Positions 16,208 to 24,201 of a stretch of DNA of 64,000 nt are shown here, in pieces (position 1 is the stretch's first letter; each line of letters opens with the position of its first letter). The stretch is from the NCBI RefSeq assembly GCF_009862265.1, contig NZ_WWGX01000071.1, forward strand, positions 1 to 64,000, given 5' to 3'. This DNA comes from Streptomyces sp. SID8352 (GTDB lineage: Bacteria > Actinomycetota > Actinomycetes > Streptomycetales > Streptomycetaceae). The position numbers were made by a program, and so were the translations under genes. Below the pieces are notes generated by a model. It had not been told where the DNA came from. It saw only the letters and a list, made by a program, of their open reading frames with translations, and did not search any database.

Positions 16208-16735
16208 CTACAGATCTTCTTCGTCGAGTGGTTCGGGCTCGCGGATGTAGGCGAGATCCAGGACGTATCGTTCGGTGACAGGAGGGTTGTTCCACGCCTG
16301 GGTGAGGTGGTCCTCGAAGGTGTCGTCGGTGGGGTGGTCGAGCGTCCCCGCGTAGTAGTCGGCTGTCGCCTGCCGGTTCTCCCACCAGGCATGGCCTTCG
16401 TAGACACCCGGACGGGGCAGGGTCATTTCCCCTGCGGGGCCGTATTCCAGTTGGTTGACGACGAGAATGCCGGATTCCGATTCAATACTGACAGGAACAT
16501 GTCCTTCGGCTTCGGCAGGCGGGTCAGGCGCGATGTCCCAGACGCGGATGGCCACCTCGACGTCGATGTCGGGTTGCAGGCTGAGCAGGTACAGGTGGTA
16601 GCCGTTGCCGGCCACCACCTGCGTGTGGGCGGCGGCCATGGCGTCGTCATCGCTGAGGTGGGCGTCGGCCTCGTAGACCTCGACGACGCGGCGGGCCGGT
16701 GTGGCCCTGCAACGGTATTCAGCCAGGAGCACCAT
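16208..16735 (-). CDS. Small acidic cytosolic protein, possible immunity or partner protein
   Basis: 175 residues, no signal peptide, strongly acidic (tail EPEPLDEEDL). No recognised family. It starts 19 bp after the stop of the secreted nuclease gene (AAAGGG ribosome binding site), so it is the last gene of a three-gene operon. A small acidic cytosolic protein behind a secreted nuclease is the usual arrangement of toxin-immunity pairs, but that is inference only. A hairpin in the flanking repeat lies downstream. Confidence 0.75.
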   Translation of the reverse strand: MVLLAEYRCRATPARRVVEVYEADAHLSDDDAMAAAHTQVVAGNGYHLYLLSLQPDIDVEVAIRVWDIAPDPPAEAEGHVPVSIESESGILVVNQLEYGPAGEMTLPRPGVYEGHAWWENRQATADYYAGTLDHPTDDTFEDHLTQAWNNPPVTERYVLDLAYIREPEPLDEEDL

Positions 16736-16754
16736 GGTGCCGCTGCCCTTTCTG

Positions 16755-18047
16755 CTAGTTGGTGATCTTCATGTAAAAGGCGTCGCCGCTCAGCATGCGG
16801 TTGAGGGTGTACATCTGGTCGAGCCTGCGACCGCCGGTTTCGTTGTCGGCGCCGTCGATCAGTCGGACGGAGAACCGGTTGTCACCCTTGGTGGAACCTT
16901 CCTGTGTGGAGGCGAAGGGATACTCGTCACACTGGAGTTTGGTCCCGCTGTAGTCGCCCCACACCTTCTCGCACTCCTTGATGGAGCGCTTACGGTTCTC
17001 CTTCTGTTTCTCCTTGTTGACGAGTCGGTGCAAGGGCTCCTTCGTCCCTGGCACGCTCTTGCCGGGCCAGGAGGGGAAGGTCCGCTCGGGCCGGTTCAGG
17101 GCGTCGTGGATGTGAAGGGCACTTTCGTTGACGCCCGGGTCCTTCTGGCTCATCACGAGTTCCACGCGGGCCCGTGTGAAGACGGTGCCCTTGTGCTTGC
17201 CTGCTATCTTCCCGGCGTAGTCGTAGCGGACGCTGGAACTGTAGACGCCCCTGCCTCCGGTGAAGGGAGCGGCCTTGGGGGAACTGGCGCTCAGGTCCAT
17301 GGACACGGTGGAGTACACGCGCTGCTGGTTGCCCTGGTCGAACAGGGCGCCCTTGTCGGGGGAGGTGTAGGAGAGAGACCATTGGGGCTTGCGGTCCCAC
17401 CCTCCGAGCAATTCGTCACGCTCCTTCGTCCGCGGTGCGGTCACCCTGGGGTCGGGATCGCTCTTAGACGCGTTGATGTTGTGGCGGAAGTGCTGGCCGA
17501 GTCGCCACTTCGTGGCATCTTCGGTAGGTATGGGCTGGACACGTATGTTCTCGATGCTGGCGACATAGTCGACGCGGCGGCTGCCGTCGTAGGTGAAGCC
17601 GAGGATCCACTGGTCGAACCAGAGGCGGCCGAGCGTCGTGGTGCCTCTCACATCACGCAAGACCAGGTCGAAGGGGCGCTTCTGGCAGCTCTCGAAGCGG
17701 GACTTGACCCAGCCGGTGACGGCCTTGGCCTGCGTCGCATGACTGGCGCACTGCCGTCGCAGGTCTATTTCGTCGCCAGGCTCGGCGCCGGCCGCACTCT
17801 GTCGGGCTGCGGTCCTCGGAGTGCGGGTTCCAGCGTATTCGGCGTAGGGGATGGGCTGGTCGAGACTCCGCAGCTCGTTGGCGGGGAGGGACACTGCTTC
17901 GACGAACACTGTGCCGTCGACGGCCGTGTCGCTCGCGATCGGGGTGGCCTGAACGGTCGCGGTGCCCGCTGCGAGGAGTATCAGGACCGCCGCGGTGGCG
18001 CCGGCGGTGCCGCGGGCGAGATGGATAAGTGCAGTGACTGGGTTCAC
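16755..18047 (-). CDS. Secreted protein with NucA/NucB-type nuclease domain
   Basis: 430 residues. The signal peptide is at about 1-34 (hydrophobic AVLILLAAGTATVQA). The middle is of unknown fold (about 60-330). The C-terminus carries the NucA/NucB hallmark CDEYPFAST at about 373-381, followed by GADNETGGRRLDQMY. NucA/NucB enzymes are non-specific DNases; Bacillus NucB is secreted and degrades extracellular DNA. The large N-terminal part is an addition to the 110-140 residue core. GTG 18047 is set by AAGGAG 7 nt upstream. It is the second gene of an operon, 58 bp after the other secreted protein gene. Confidence 0.85.
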   Translation of the reverse strand: MNPVTALIHLARGTAGATAAVLILLAAGTATVQATPIASDTAVDGTVFVEAVSLPANELRSLDQPIPYAEYAGTRTPRTAARQSAAGAEPGDEIDLRRQCASHATQAKAVTGWVKSRFESCQKRPFDLVLRDVRGTTTLGRLWFDQWILGFTYDGSRRVDYVASIENIRVQPIPTEDATKWRLGQHFRHNINASKSDPDPRVTAPRTKERDELLGGWDRKPQWSLSYTSPDKGALFDQGNQQRVYSTVSMDLSASSPKAAPFTGGRGVYSSSVRYDYAGKIAGKHKGTVFTRARVELVMSQKDPGVNESALHIHDALNRPERTFPSWPGKSVPGTKEPLHRLVNKEKQKENRKRSIKECEKVWGDYSGTKLQCDEYPFASTQEGSTKGDNRFSVRLIDGADNETGGRRLDQMYTLNRMLSGDAFYMKITN

Positions 18048-18105
18048 CGGTGGACTCCTTGGGCGTGTCGGGAAGCGACGGAACGGCGACGACGATCCGT
18101 GGCGA

Positions 18106-19440
18106 TCACGAGACATCGCAGAGGTCGCCCCAGCACGCCTCCAGCAATGCGCCAGTGTGTGTGGAGTAGCGGGCGGTGAATCCGTCGAAGCGGCGGTCGG
18201 TGTGCTGCAGGCCGGAGGTGGGACCGGCGGAGGTGACCGTCCAAGAGCCGTCGTCACTGTCGGCGGCTGCGCGGAAGCGGGCCTTCAGTGCTCCCGCAGG
18301 CGAAGCGGTCGGCCTGACGCTCAGGGAGTCAGCCGGAACATTGAATGCGGCTGCCGCGCGCTCCCGGACAACGGCGGCCGATACGCCAGCATCGGGTCCG
18401 GTGCCCGTGGACGACTCGCGAGACGACAAAGCGGCTGCGTTGCACATCCGTACGGTGACCACGCACTCCGACAGGCCAGGCACGGTAGCCAGGCAACTGT
18501 CGGGGTTGTTCTCCATACAGGAGTGCAGAGCCCGCTGGTCCACTCCGTTGAATGTGGCGGGCAGGCTTTGCGCTCGGGTGGCGGCCGGACTGACCGCAGG
18601 GGCCGTCAAGGTGGTGGGTGAGTTCATGGCGGCGGCTTGCCGGCGGGGCTTGCTCGCGGTCCATTGGGTGAACTTGCTGTTGTCGGTCAGTTTGGTGGTG
18701 AAGCAGGTCGGCGGCTTGTGGCTCGTGCTGCACGCGGGCAGAGTGATGGACTTGGCCACGTTGGCTGTCGCCGTCTGCTGCCACACCTTGTTCCCCGTCA
18801 TGAACTGCATGCGGTTCGCGATTGAGGGGACATCCACGTACTTCGGTCCGGTCACCTCAAGGCCGATGTCGACTCGGTTTGTGTTGCCACTGGTCACCTT
18901 GAGCTGCTTGGTGGTGGAGCCGACCTTGTTGAAGTCGTAGAGCACGTCCCACTGGTTGCCACTGTCCTGACGAACGGTCATGTAGGTGTGGTTGCGCTTG
19001 TCGGGCTTGGTCGGGTTGACTCCTGCCTTGATGGCCTGGGTGCGGCCACCGCTGGTGGTCAGCTCCGACCAGCGGGGGCCGTAGGCAGAGGTTGTCCTTC
19101 CTGTTTTCTCCGCGTACAGGCCGAGCTCGATGCTGGGGGCCAGCGGGCCGCTCGAAGTGTTCGGGCTGACGCGCAGATAGTTGGCCACCTGGACGGCGGC
19201 CGACCCTGTGTCGGTTTGATCGAACGTGATCGGCATGTTCCGCCACGTGGCGAAGTCGCCGATCATCGGCTCGCCTGGCTGGCTGCACGTCATCGCCCAG
19301 AACGTGCTACGGGCGCTGTAGAGACCGGCGCAGGCTTCCTTGGGTGCGGCAGCGCTAGCCGAAGGAGCAATGCCGAAAGCGGTGAGTGCGGTGACTCCGG
19401 CACAGACCGAGGCCAAGAATCTCGCGCGCGAACGCGACAA
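18106..19440 (-). CDS. Secreted protein of unknown function, first gene of the nuclease operon
   Basis: 444 residues. The signal peptide is at about 1-30 (ALTAFGIAPSASA then AAPK). The mature part (about 31-240) is beta-rich in appearance. A Ser/Ala/Thr-rich linker leads to a C-terminal part with several cysteines (SLPATFNGVDQRALHSCMEN, CLATVPGLSECVVTVRMCN). No recognised family. TTG 19440 is chosen because AGGGGGA lies 4-5 nt upstream and the signal peptide starts at once. Upstream is the A/T-rich tatcttattaac tract on the minus strand, a likely promoter zone. Co-transcribed with the nuclease gene. Confidence 0.78.
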   Translation of the reverse strand: MSRSRARFLASVCAGVTALTAFGIAPSASAAAPKEACAGLYSARSTFWAMTCSQPGEPMIGDFATWRNMPITFDQTDTGSAAVQVANYLRVSPNTSSGPLAPSIELGLYAEKTGRTTSAYGPRWSELTTSGGRTQAIKAGVNPTKPDKRNHTYMTVRQDSGNQWDVLYDFNKVGSTTKQLKVTSGNTNRVDIGLEVTGPKYVDVPSIANRMQFMTGNKVWQQTATANVAKSITLPACSTSHKPPTCFTTKLTDNSKFTQWTASKPRRQAAAMNSPTTLTAPAVSPAATRAQSLPATFNGVDQRALHSCMENNPDSCLATVPGLSECVVTVRMCNAAALSSRESSTGTGPDAGVSAAVVRERAAAAFNVPADSLSVRPTASPAGALKARFRAAADSDDGSWTVTSAGPTSGLQHTDRRFDGFTARYSTHTGALLEACWGDLCDVS

Positions 19441-19819
19441 GGGTCCCCCTAGAAACGATCAAAAGTGGTCGCAGGGGAACTTACAGCTCTCCTTTCCCGA
19501 TCTGTCCGTTAATAAGATAGGTTGACTTGATCTCGATGCGTGATCTGTGTCATGTCGGCACAGTCCAGGTGGAGGAGCTTGGAGCCTCCACGCAACGGTT
19601 TCCTTCCCGGCCTTCTGCCGAAGAGGAGCACTGATGCCGCTGGGACGACCGTTCTTGAGGAAGGGAAGGCTGCTCTCCGCTGCCGCCAGCCATCGAGAAG
19701 GGCCGCGGCCCGCCACTGAGCCCTTTCCGGCCTACGCCTGAAAGTGGAGCGGTTGGGCTGACAACGTGGTGAAGCCCTTGGCAGATGGGATTTCGGCCAA
19801 GAGAACTGTCTCGACCAGA
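19441..19819. other. Upstream region of the secreted nuclease operon
   Basis: About 380 bp between the operon and the transposase relic, moderate GC with A/T-rich parts, notably 19508-19520. No gene was supported. The promoter for the minus-strand operon should be here. Confidence 0.45.
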
Positions 19820-20510
19820 GGTCTCACGTGCTTGTCTGTCCCGTCGGGCATCGACGTGTTCAGCTCTGCCCTCCGGTTCCTCGCGCAGCAGTTGCAGCGG
19901 CGGCGCCGCACGATCGGCTCCCGTTGACGGCGCCTGACCGCTGGCCGCCAGGGCCTGCTCGCCCTTGCCCATCTGAGGATGGGACACACGTATGCCCAGT
20001 TCGCCGCCGGGTTCGACGTCGGCACCACGACGCCATGCCGCCGAGACGGCCGAGCGCCTGGCCGCTCTCGCCCCCAGCCTCACCGAGGCGGCTGACCGCA
20101 TCGGTGAAGGCGTTCTGATCCTGGACGGCACGCTACTGCCGATCGACCGCGTTGCCGCAGACCGGCCATTCCGCTCTGGCAAGCACAAGGAGCACGGGAT
20201 TACATGCAGGTCATCGCCGATCCCTTCGGTCGGCTTCTGTGGGCATCACCGGCCCTGCCCGGGGCCGCCCACACCATCCGCGTGGCCTCTTCGGCAAGGG
20301 CCCGAATCATTGCGTGTTCACTGCCATCTGTCCTGCTGGGCGGGTCTCTCATCGTCCTCAGCACGGAATACGGACCGTGCAAATGGACGCCTCGGGGGAC
20401 CGCGGGCCACGCCGTCGCCACCCTCAAGACCTGGCGACTCCTCAGCAAGGTGCCATCCGGATCACCAGCCCTGTCCGGACCGTCCTCATCCTTCATCTGA
20501 CCAGCTCAGA
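19820..20510 (+). pseudogene. Broken IS5-type transposase gene
   Basis: The reading can be followed only by switching frames. It starts SGIDVFSSALRFLAQQLQRR, then a stop codon (about 19926), then RLTAGRQGLLALAHLRMGHT, then a frameshift to AAETAERLAALAPSLTEAAD and VLILDGTLLPIDRVAADRPF. A further shift leads to MQVIADPFGRLLWASPALPG, and near the end AVATLKTWRLL. The order and motifs (LDGTLLPID, SGKHKKHG-like) are those of the IS5-group DDE transposases common in Streptomyces. At least one stop and two to three frameshifts make it inactive. No terminal inverted repeats could be paired by eye. Confidence 0.85.
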
Positions 20511-20519
20511 GTGAAGATG

Positions 20520-20672
20520 GAAGAGACTTACCGGCACAGGGGCGGATGCCTTCGGCAGCGGTCTTCACGAAGTCCCTGGTGATAGCGCCGACGTGAACCC
20601 GGCGGACGAGGTCGGCGTGGAGCGGGGCGTGGACGCGTTCGTACTTCATGGGGTCCCAGCGGACGAGCGCGT
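20520..20672 (-). pseudogene. Unidentified coding relic
   Basis: On the minus strand the stretch reads LDALVRWDPMKYERVHAPLH, then ADLVRRVHVGAITRDFVKTA, without a start codon in sensible context or a conserved end. It looks like protein-coding sequence left by a rearrangement next to the transposase relic. Family not recognised. Confidence 0.35.
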
Positions 20673-20675
20673 CGA

Positions 20676-20743
20676 GACAACCGCACCCGGTCCCCCGTGG
20701 GCGCCGGAAGTGGCGGCCTGGGGGCCGGGTGCGGAATCAGCCG
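20676..20743. repeat. Island-flanking repeat, copy B (terminator-like)
   Basis: Match to 16066-16131. The stem ccgcacccgg (20681-20690) and ccgggtgcgg (20725-20734) extends inwards with ccccc/ggggg. On the minus strand it follows the sodN stop by 21 bp, so it should terminate sodN. Confidence 0.8.
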
Positions 20744-20755
20744 GGTGGGCCGGGA

Positions 20756-21151
20756 TCAAGCCTTCTTCGTCTCCCAGAAGATCTTGTCGATCTGGGCGAT
20801 CAGGTCCAGGGCCTTCTGGCCCGTCGCCGGGTCGGTCGACGCCTTCGCGGCCGACAGGGCCTTGAGGGTGTCGTTGACGAGCTGGTGCAGCTCGGGGTAC
20901 TTCTCGAAGTGCGGCGGCTTGAAGTAGTCGCTCCACAGGACGGAGACGTGGTGCTTGGCCAGCTCGGCGCGCTGTTCCTTGATGACCGTGGCGCGCGCCT
21001 GGTAGTGCGGGTCGTCGTTGCCGGCCATCTTCTCCTGGACGGCCTTGACCGACTCCGCCTCGATGCGGGCCTGGGCCGGGTCGTACACACCGCAGGGCAG
21101 GTCGCAGTGGGCGCTGACCGTGACCTTGGGGGCAAACAGGCGGGAAAGCAT
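20756..21151 (-). CDS. sodN: Nickel-containing superoxide dismutase precursor
   Basis: 131-residue precursor of the cytosolic Ni-SOD, which converts superoxide to H2O2 and O2. A 14-residue leader (MLSRLFAPKVTVSA) precedes HCDLPCGVYD. Cleavage exposes His1; with Cys2, Cys6 and the peptide backbone it forms the nickel site. Length and sequence match the family. A GGAAGGA ribosome binding site lies 6 nt before ATG. It is divergent from its leader-peptidase gene sodX (141 bp apart). In S. coelicolor sodN is counter-regulated with sodF through nickel, in part by an RNA made from sodF that pairs near the sodN start. Confidence 0.98.
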   Translation of the reverse strand: MLSRLFAPKVTVSAHCDLPCGVYDPAQARIEAESVKAVQEKMAGNDDPHYQARATVIKEQRAELAKHHVSVLWSDYFKPPHFEKYPELHQLVNDTLKALSAAKASTDPATGQKALDLIAQIDKIFWETKKA

Positions 21152-21295
21152 GCAGCATTCCTTCCTCGTGATCGTCTTCTCAGGGGGGACATTACTCCCT
21201 GGGAGACCTGATTTCGCGGGTGCCCCCGTGGGCTTAGGACAAAAGTCCGTGGTGAGACTGAGACTGGCGGAGGAAGAACGGGGAGGTGCCGGGTG

Positions 21296-21730
21296 ATGCC
21301 GGAGCTGTCGCGGGAGAACGGACGGTCCAGGGGGCTGCTGCCGTTGGGGCCGGCCGAGGTGACCGGGCCCTCGATGGTGCCCACGCTGCACCACGGGGAC
21401 CGGCTGCTGGTGCACTGGGGCGCCAGGGTCGGGCCCGGTGACGTGATCGTGCTGCGGCACCCCTTCCAGCAGGACCTCCTCGTCGTCAAACGGGCGGTGG
21501 AGCGGCGCGGCTCCGGCTGGTGGGTGCTCGGGGACAACGCCTTCGCGGGCGGCGACAGCACCGACTACGGCGTCGTCCCCGAGGAGCTGGTGCTGGGCCG
21601 GGTGCGCTTCCGGTACCGGCCGCGGCGAAGGGGTCAGCGCTCGCCGCTGGCCGCCGCCCGCTGGGTGCTCTCCTCGTTCCGGCCGGTGCTGAGCGACCGC
21701 TCCGCCTCCCGGCGCTTGCGGGCGCGGTAG
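21296..21730 (+). CDS. sodX: Nickel superoxide dismutase maturation protease
   Basis: 144 residues, S26-family (signal-peptidase-like) protease that removes the SodN leader. The Ser/Lys dyad is probably S26 in GPSMVPTL and K65 in VVKRAVE; LGDNAFAGGDST is the conserved third box. GGGAGG at 21281 supports ATG 21296 (GTG 21293 is the alternative). No signal-anchor helix is seen, in line with a cytosolic substrate. Its 3' end overlaps the convergent CGNR gene by 97 bp. Confidence 0.95.
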   Translation: MPELSRENGRSRGLLPLGPAEVTGPSMVPTLHHGDRLLVHWGARVGPGDVIVLRHPFQQDLLVVKRAVERRGSGWWVLGDNAFAGGDSTDYGVVPEELVLGRVRFRYRPRRRGQRSPLAAARWVLSSFRPVLSDRSASRRLRAR

Positions 21731-22263
21731 GCGGCCACATTGGCCCGGGTGGCGCAGCGGTCGGAGCAGTAGCGGCGGGAGCGGTTGGTCGACGTGTCCA
21801 GGTAGGCGTTGCGGCAGGGCGCCGCCTCGCACAGGCCGAGCCGGTCCACACCGTGCTCCGTCAGGTGGAAGGCGAGACCCATCGCGGCGGTGGCGGCGTA
21901 GCCCGCGGTCGCGTTGGACGGGTGGTCCGCCAGGTGCATGTGCCACAGCGGGCGGCCGTCGTCGTCGCGGTGGTCGTGGCCGGAGATCTGCGGGCTCACC
22001 GGGAACTCCAGCAGCAGGGAGTTCAGCAGGTCCACGGCCAGGGTCTCGTCGCCGCCGTCGGCCGCCTCGAAGACCGCGCGCAGGCGCCCCCGGACCGCGC
22101 GGAAGCGGGTCACGTCCGCGTCCGTGGCGCGGCGGGCCGCCGACTGGTTCACGCCGAAGAGATCGCGGACGGCCTCGACGGACGTCAGGCCGTCCCGTCC
22201 CCGGACCGGTTCCTCCGTGTTGACGAGACGCACGGCGTAATCCGAGTAATAGGCCAGTTCCAC
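21634..22263 (-). CDS. CGNR zinc-finger, ABATE-domain putative regulator
   Basis: 209 residues. The N-terminal ABATE-like half (about 1-140) begins MELAYYSDYAVRLVNTEEP. The C-terminal zinc finger has four cysteines (LCEAAPCRNAYLDTSTNRSR, then YCSDRCATRANVAAYRARKR) of the CGNR type; the usual CGNR tetrad reads CRNA here. These proteins are thought to be stress-related transcription factors. The 3' end runs 97 bp into sodX on the other strand. It is divergent from the methyltransferase gene. Confidence 0.88.
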   Translation of the reverse strand: MELAYYSDYAVRLVNTEEPVRGRDGLTSVEAVRDLFGVNQSAARRATDADVTRFRAVRGRLRAVFEAADGGDETLAVDLLNSLLLEFPVSPQISGHDHRDDDGRPLWHMHLADHPSNATAGYAATAAMGLAFHLTEHGVDRLGLCEAAPCRNAYLDTSTNRSRRYCSDRCATRANVAAYRARKRREAERSLSTGRNEESTQRAAASGER

Positions 22264-22363
22264 TTGTAGTCCTTACGAAGGGGCTCTAGGGTCGTGCCTG
22301 CGATCAGGTAATGGCTGATCGTGGCTACAGGGTATTACGTATGCGGGTGCGACGGAGGGTTTC

Positions 22364-23200
22364 ATGACGGACACGGACACCGGGCGCGGCACGGAGGCGG
22401 GCACGGACACCGCTACGGGCGCCGGCGGCGCCACCGGCACCGGCGGGGGCGCCACCGCCGACTGGGCGACGGGCTGGCAGGAGAGCTGGGACCGGCAGCA
22501 GGAGTGGTACATGCCCGACCGCGAGGAGCGCTTCCGGATCATGCTCGACATGGTCGAGGCGCTGACCGGCCCCGCGCCGCGCGTCCTCGACCTCGCCTGC
22601 GGCACCGGGACCATCACCGCCCGTCTGCTCGCCCGCCTCCCCGAGGCCACCAGCACCGGCGTCGACCTCGATCCCGCGCTGCTCGCCATCGCCGCGGGCA
22701 CCTTCGGGGGCGACGACCGGGTCTCCCTCGTCACCGCCGACCTCAAGGACCCCGACTGGACGGCGCAGCTGCCGTACGACTCCTACGACGCCGTGCTCAC
22801 CGCCACGGCGCTGCACTGGCTCCACGCCGATCCCCTCGCGGACCTCTACGGCCGGATCGCCGGACTCGTCCGCGACGGCGGTGTCTTCATGAACGCGGAC
22901 CACATGATCGACGACACCACACCCCGGATCAACGCGGCCGAGCGCGCGCAGCGGCACGCCCGCATGGAACGCGCCAAGCGGGCGGGTGCCGTCGACTGGA
23001 ACGCGTGGTGGGAGCTGGCCGCCCAGGACCCGGTCCTCGCCGGCCCGACCGCCCGCCGTTTCGAGATCTACGGCGAGCACGCCGACGGCGACACCCCGCC
23101 GGCCGCCTGGCACGCCCGGGTACTGCGGGAGAAGGGCTTCGGCGAGGCCCGGCCGGTGTGGTGCTCGCCCTCGGACACCCTGCTGCTGGCGCTCAAGTAG
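22364..23200 (+). CDS. Class I SAM-dependent methyltransferase
   Basis: 278 residues. The first 35 are a Gly/Thr/Ala-rich low-complexity tail (GTEAGTDTATGAGGATGTGG). The SAM-binding motif VLDLACGTGTIT lies at about 75-86, and an acidic residue of motif II follows in TGVDLDPALLA. Later DAVLTATALHWLHADPL is motif IV-like. The substrate is unknown. GGAGGG 6 nt before ATG supports the start. Confidence 0.85.
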   Translation: MTDTDTGRGTEAGTDTATGAGGATGTGGGATADWATGWQESWDRQQEWYMPDREERFRIMLDMVEALTGPAPRVLDLACGTGTITARLLARLPEATSTGVDLDPALLAIAAGTFGGDDRVSLVTADLKDPDWTAQLPYDSYDAVLTATALHWLHADPLADLYGRIAGLVRDGGVFMNADHMIDDTTPRINAAERAQRHARMERAKRAGAVDWNAWWELAAQDPVLAGPTARRFEIYGEHADGDTPPAAWHARVLREKGFGEARPVWCSPSDTLLLALK

Positions 23201-23348
23201 CCCACCGGCCGGTCAGGACCGTCCCGTCCACCAGGTCCGCCCGTCCCTTCCGTCCGGCTCGCGGGCGCGGGGAGCCGGCCGGGTCCCGGGCGTGGGGGCC
23301 CCGGCGGGTCCGTATGCCGCGGCCGCGCCGCGCCCCTGCCGTACGCGG

Positions 23349-23385
23349 GTCGGGGGCGGTACGGGGACGCCGTACCGCCCCCGAC
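23349..23385. terminator. Bidirectional terminator between methyltransferase and ABC genes
   Basis: A perfect 14-bp stem (gtcgggggcggtac / gtaccgcccccgac) with a 9-nt loop lies between two convergent genes. Confidence 0.8.
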
Positions 23386-23427
23386 GCGGGCCCCGTGGAC
23401 GGTCTGCCGCCGACGCCGGCGCGCCGG

Positions 23428-24201
23428 TCAGAGGACCTTCGACAGGAACGCCCTCGTCCGCTCGTGCTGCGGATCGGTGAGCACGTCGCGCGGGCTGCCG
23501 GACTCGACCACCACCCCGCCGTCCATGAAGACCAGGCTGTCGCCGACCTCGCGGGCGAAGCCCATCTCATGGGTGACGACGACCATGGTCATGCCGGTGC
23601 GGGCCAGGTCCCGCATGACGTCGAGCACGTCGCCGACCAGCTCGGGATCGAGCGCCGAGGTGGGCTCGTCGAACAGCATCAGCTTCGGGTCCATGGCGAG
23701 GGCGCGGGCGATGGCGACCCGCTGCTGCTGGCCGCCGGAGAGCTGCGAGGGGTAGTTGCGCGCCTTGTCGGCCAGCCCGACCCGGTCCAGCAGCTCCATG
23801 GCGCGCTGCTGGGCCTCGCCCCGGCGGACGCCCTTCACCTGGACGGGCGCCTCCATGACGTTCTCGACGGCCGTCATGTGCGGGAACAGGTTGAAGCGCT
23901 GGAAGACCATGCCGATGTCCCGGCGCTTGAGGGCGACCTCGCTGTCCTTCAGCTCGTGGAGCCGGTCGCCCTTCTGGCGGTAGCCGACCAGCTCGCCGTC
24001 GACGTAGAGGCGCCCGGCGTTGATCTTCTCCAGGTGGTTGATGCAGCGCAGGAAGGTGGACTTGCCCGAGCCGGAGGGGCCGATCAGGCAGAACACCTCG
24101 CCCGACCGCACCTCCAGGTCGATGCCCCTGAGGACGTCGACGGCGCCGAAGGACTTGTGGACGCCCTCGGCCTTGACCATGGCGGGGGAGGACTCCGTCA
24201 T
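23428..24201 (-). CDS. Polar amino-acid ABC transporter, ATP-binding protein
   Basis: 257 residues, GlnQ-type ATPase. Walker A is GPSGSGKST (about 41-49), the Q loop lies in MVFQRFNLFPHMT, the signature is LSGGQQQR, and Walker B is LMLFDEPTSALD, with H in VVTHEMGF. It powers uptake by the permease whose gene overlaps its start (ATGA). It is the last gene of a three-gene operon with the binding protein. From the family, the substrate is a polar amino acid such as glutamate or glutamine; the exact one is not readable. Confidence 0.95.
   Translation of the reverse strand: MTESSPAMVKAEGVHKSFGAVDVLRGIDLEVRSGEVFCLIGPSGSGKSTFLRCINHLEKINAGRLYVDGELVGYRQKGDRLHELKDSEVALKRRDIGMVFQRFNLFPHMTAVENVMEAPVQVKGVRRGEAQQRAMELLDRVGLADKARNYPSQLSGGQQQRVAIARALAMDPKLMLFDEPTSALDPELVGDVLDVMRDLARTGMTMVVVTHEMGFAREVGDSLVFMDGGVVVESGSPRDVLTDPQHERTRAFLSKVL

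Noticed and set aside
15912..16407. Minus-strand frames across the left island border
   Set aside because: Run through the repeat and into the 175-residue gene out of phase; no motif or ribosome binding site.
16066..20743. Flanking repeats as integrase att sites
   Set aside because: No integrase or tRNA gene was found and the two copies have diverged; described only as flanking repeats.
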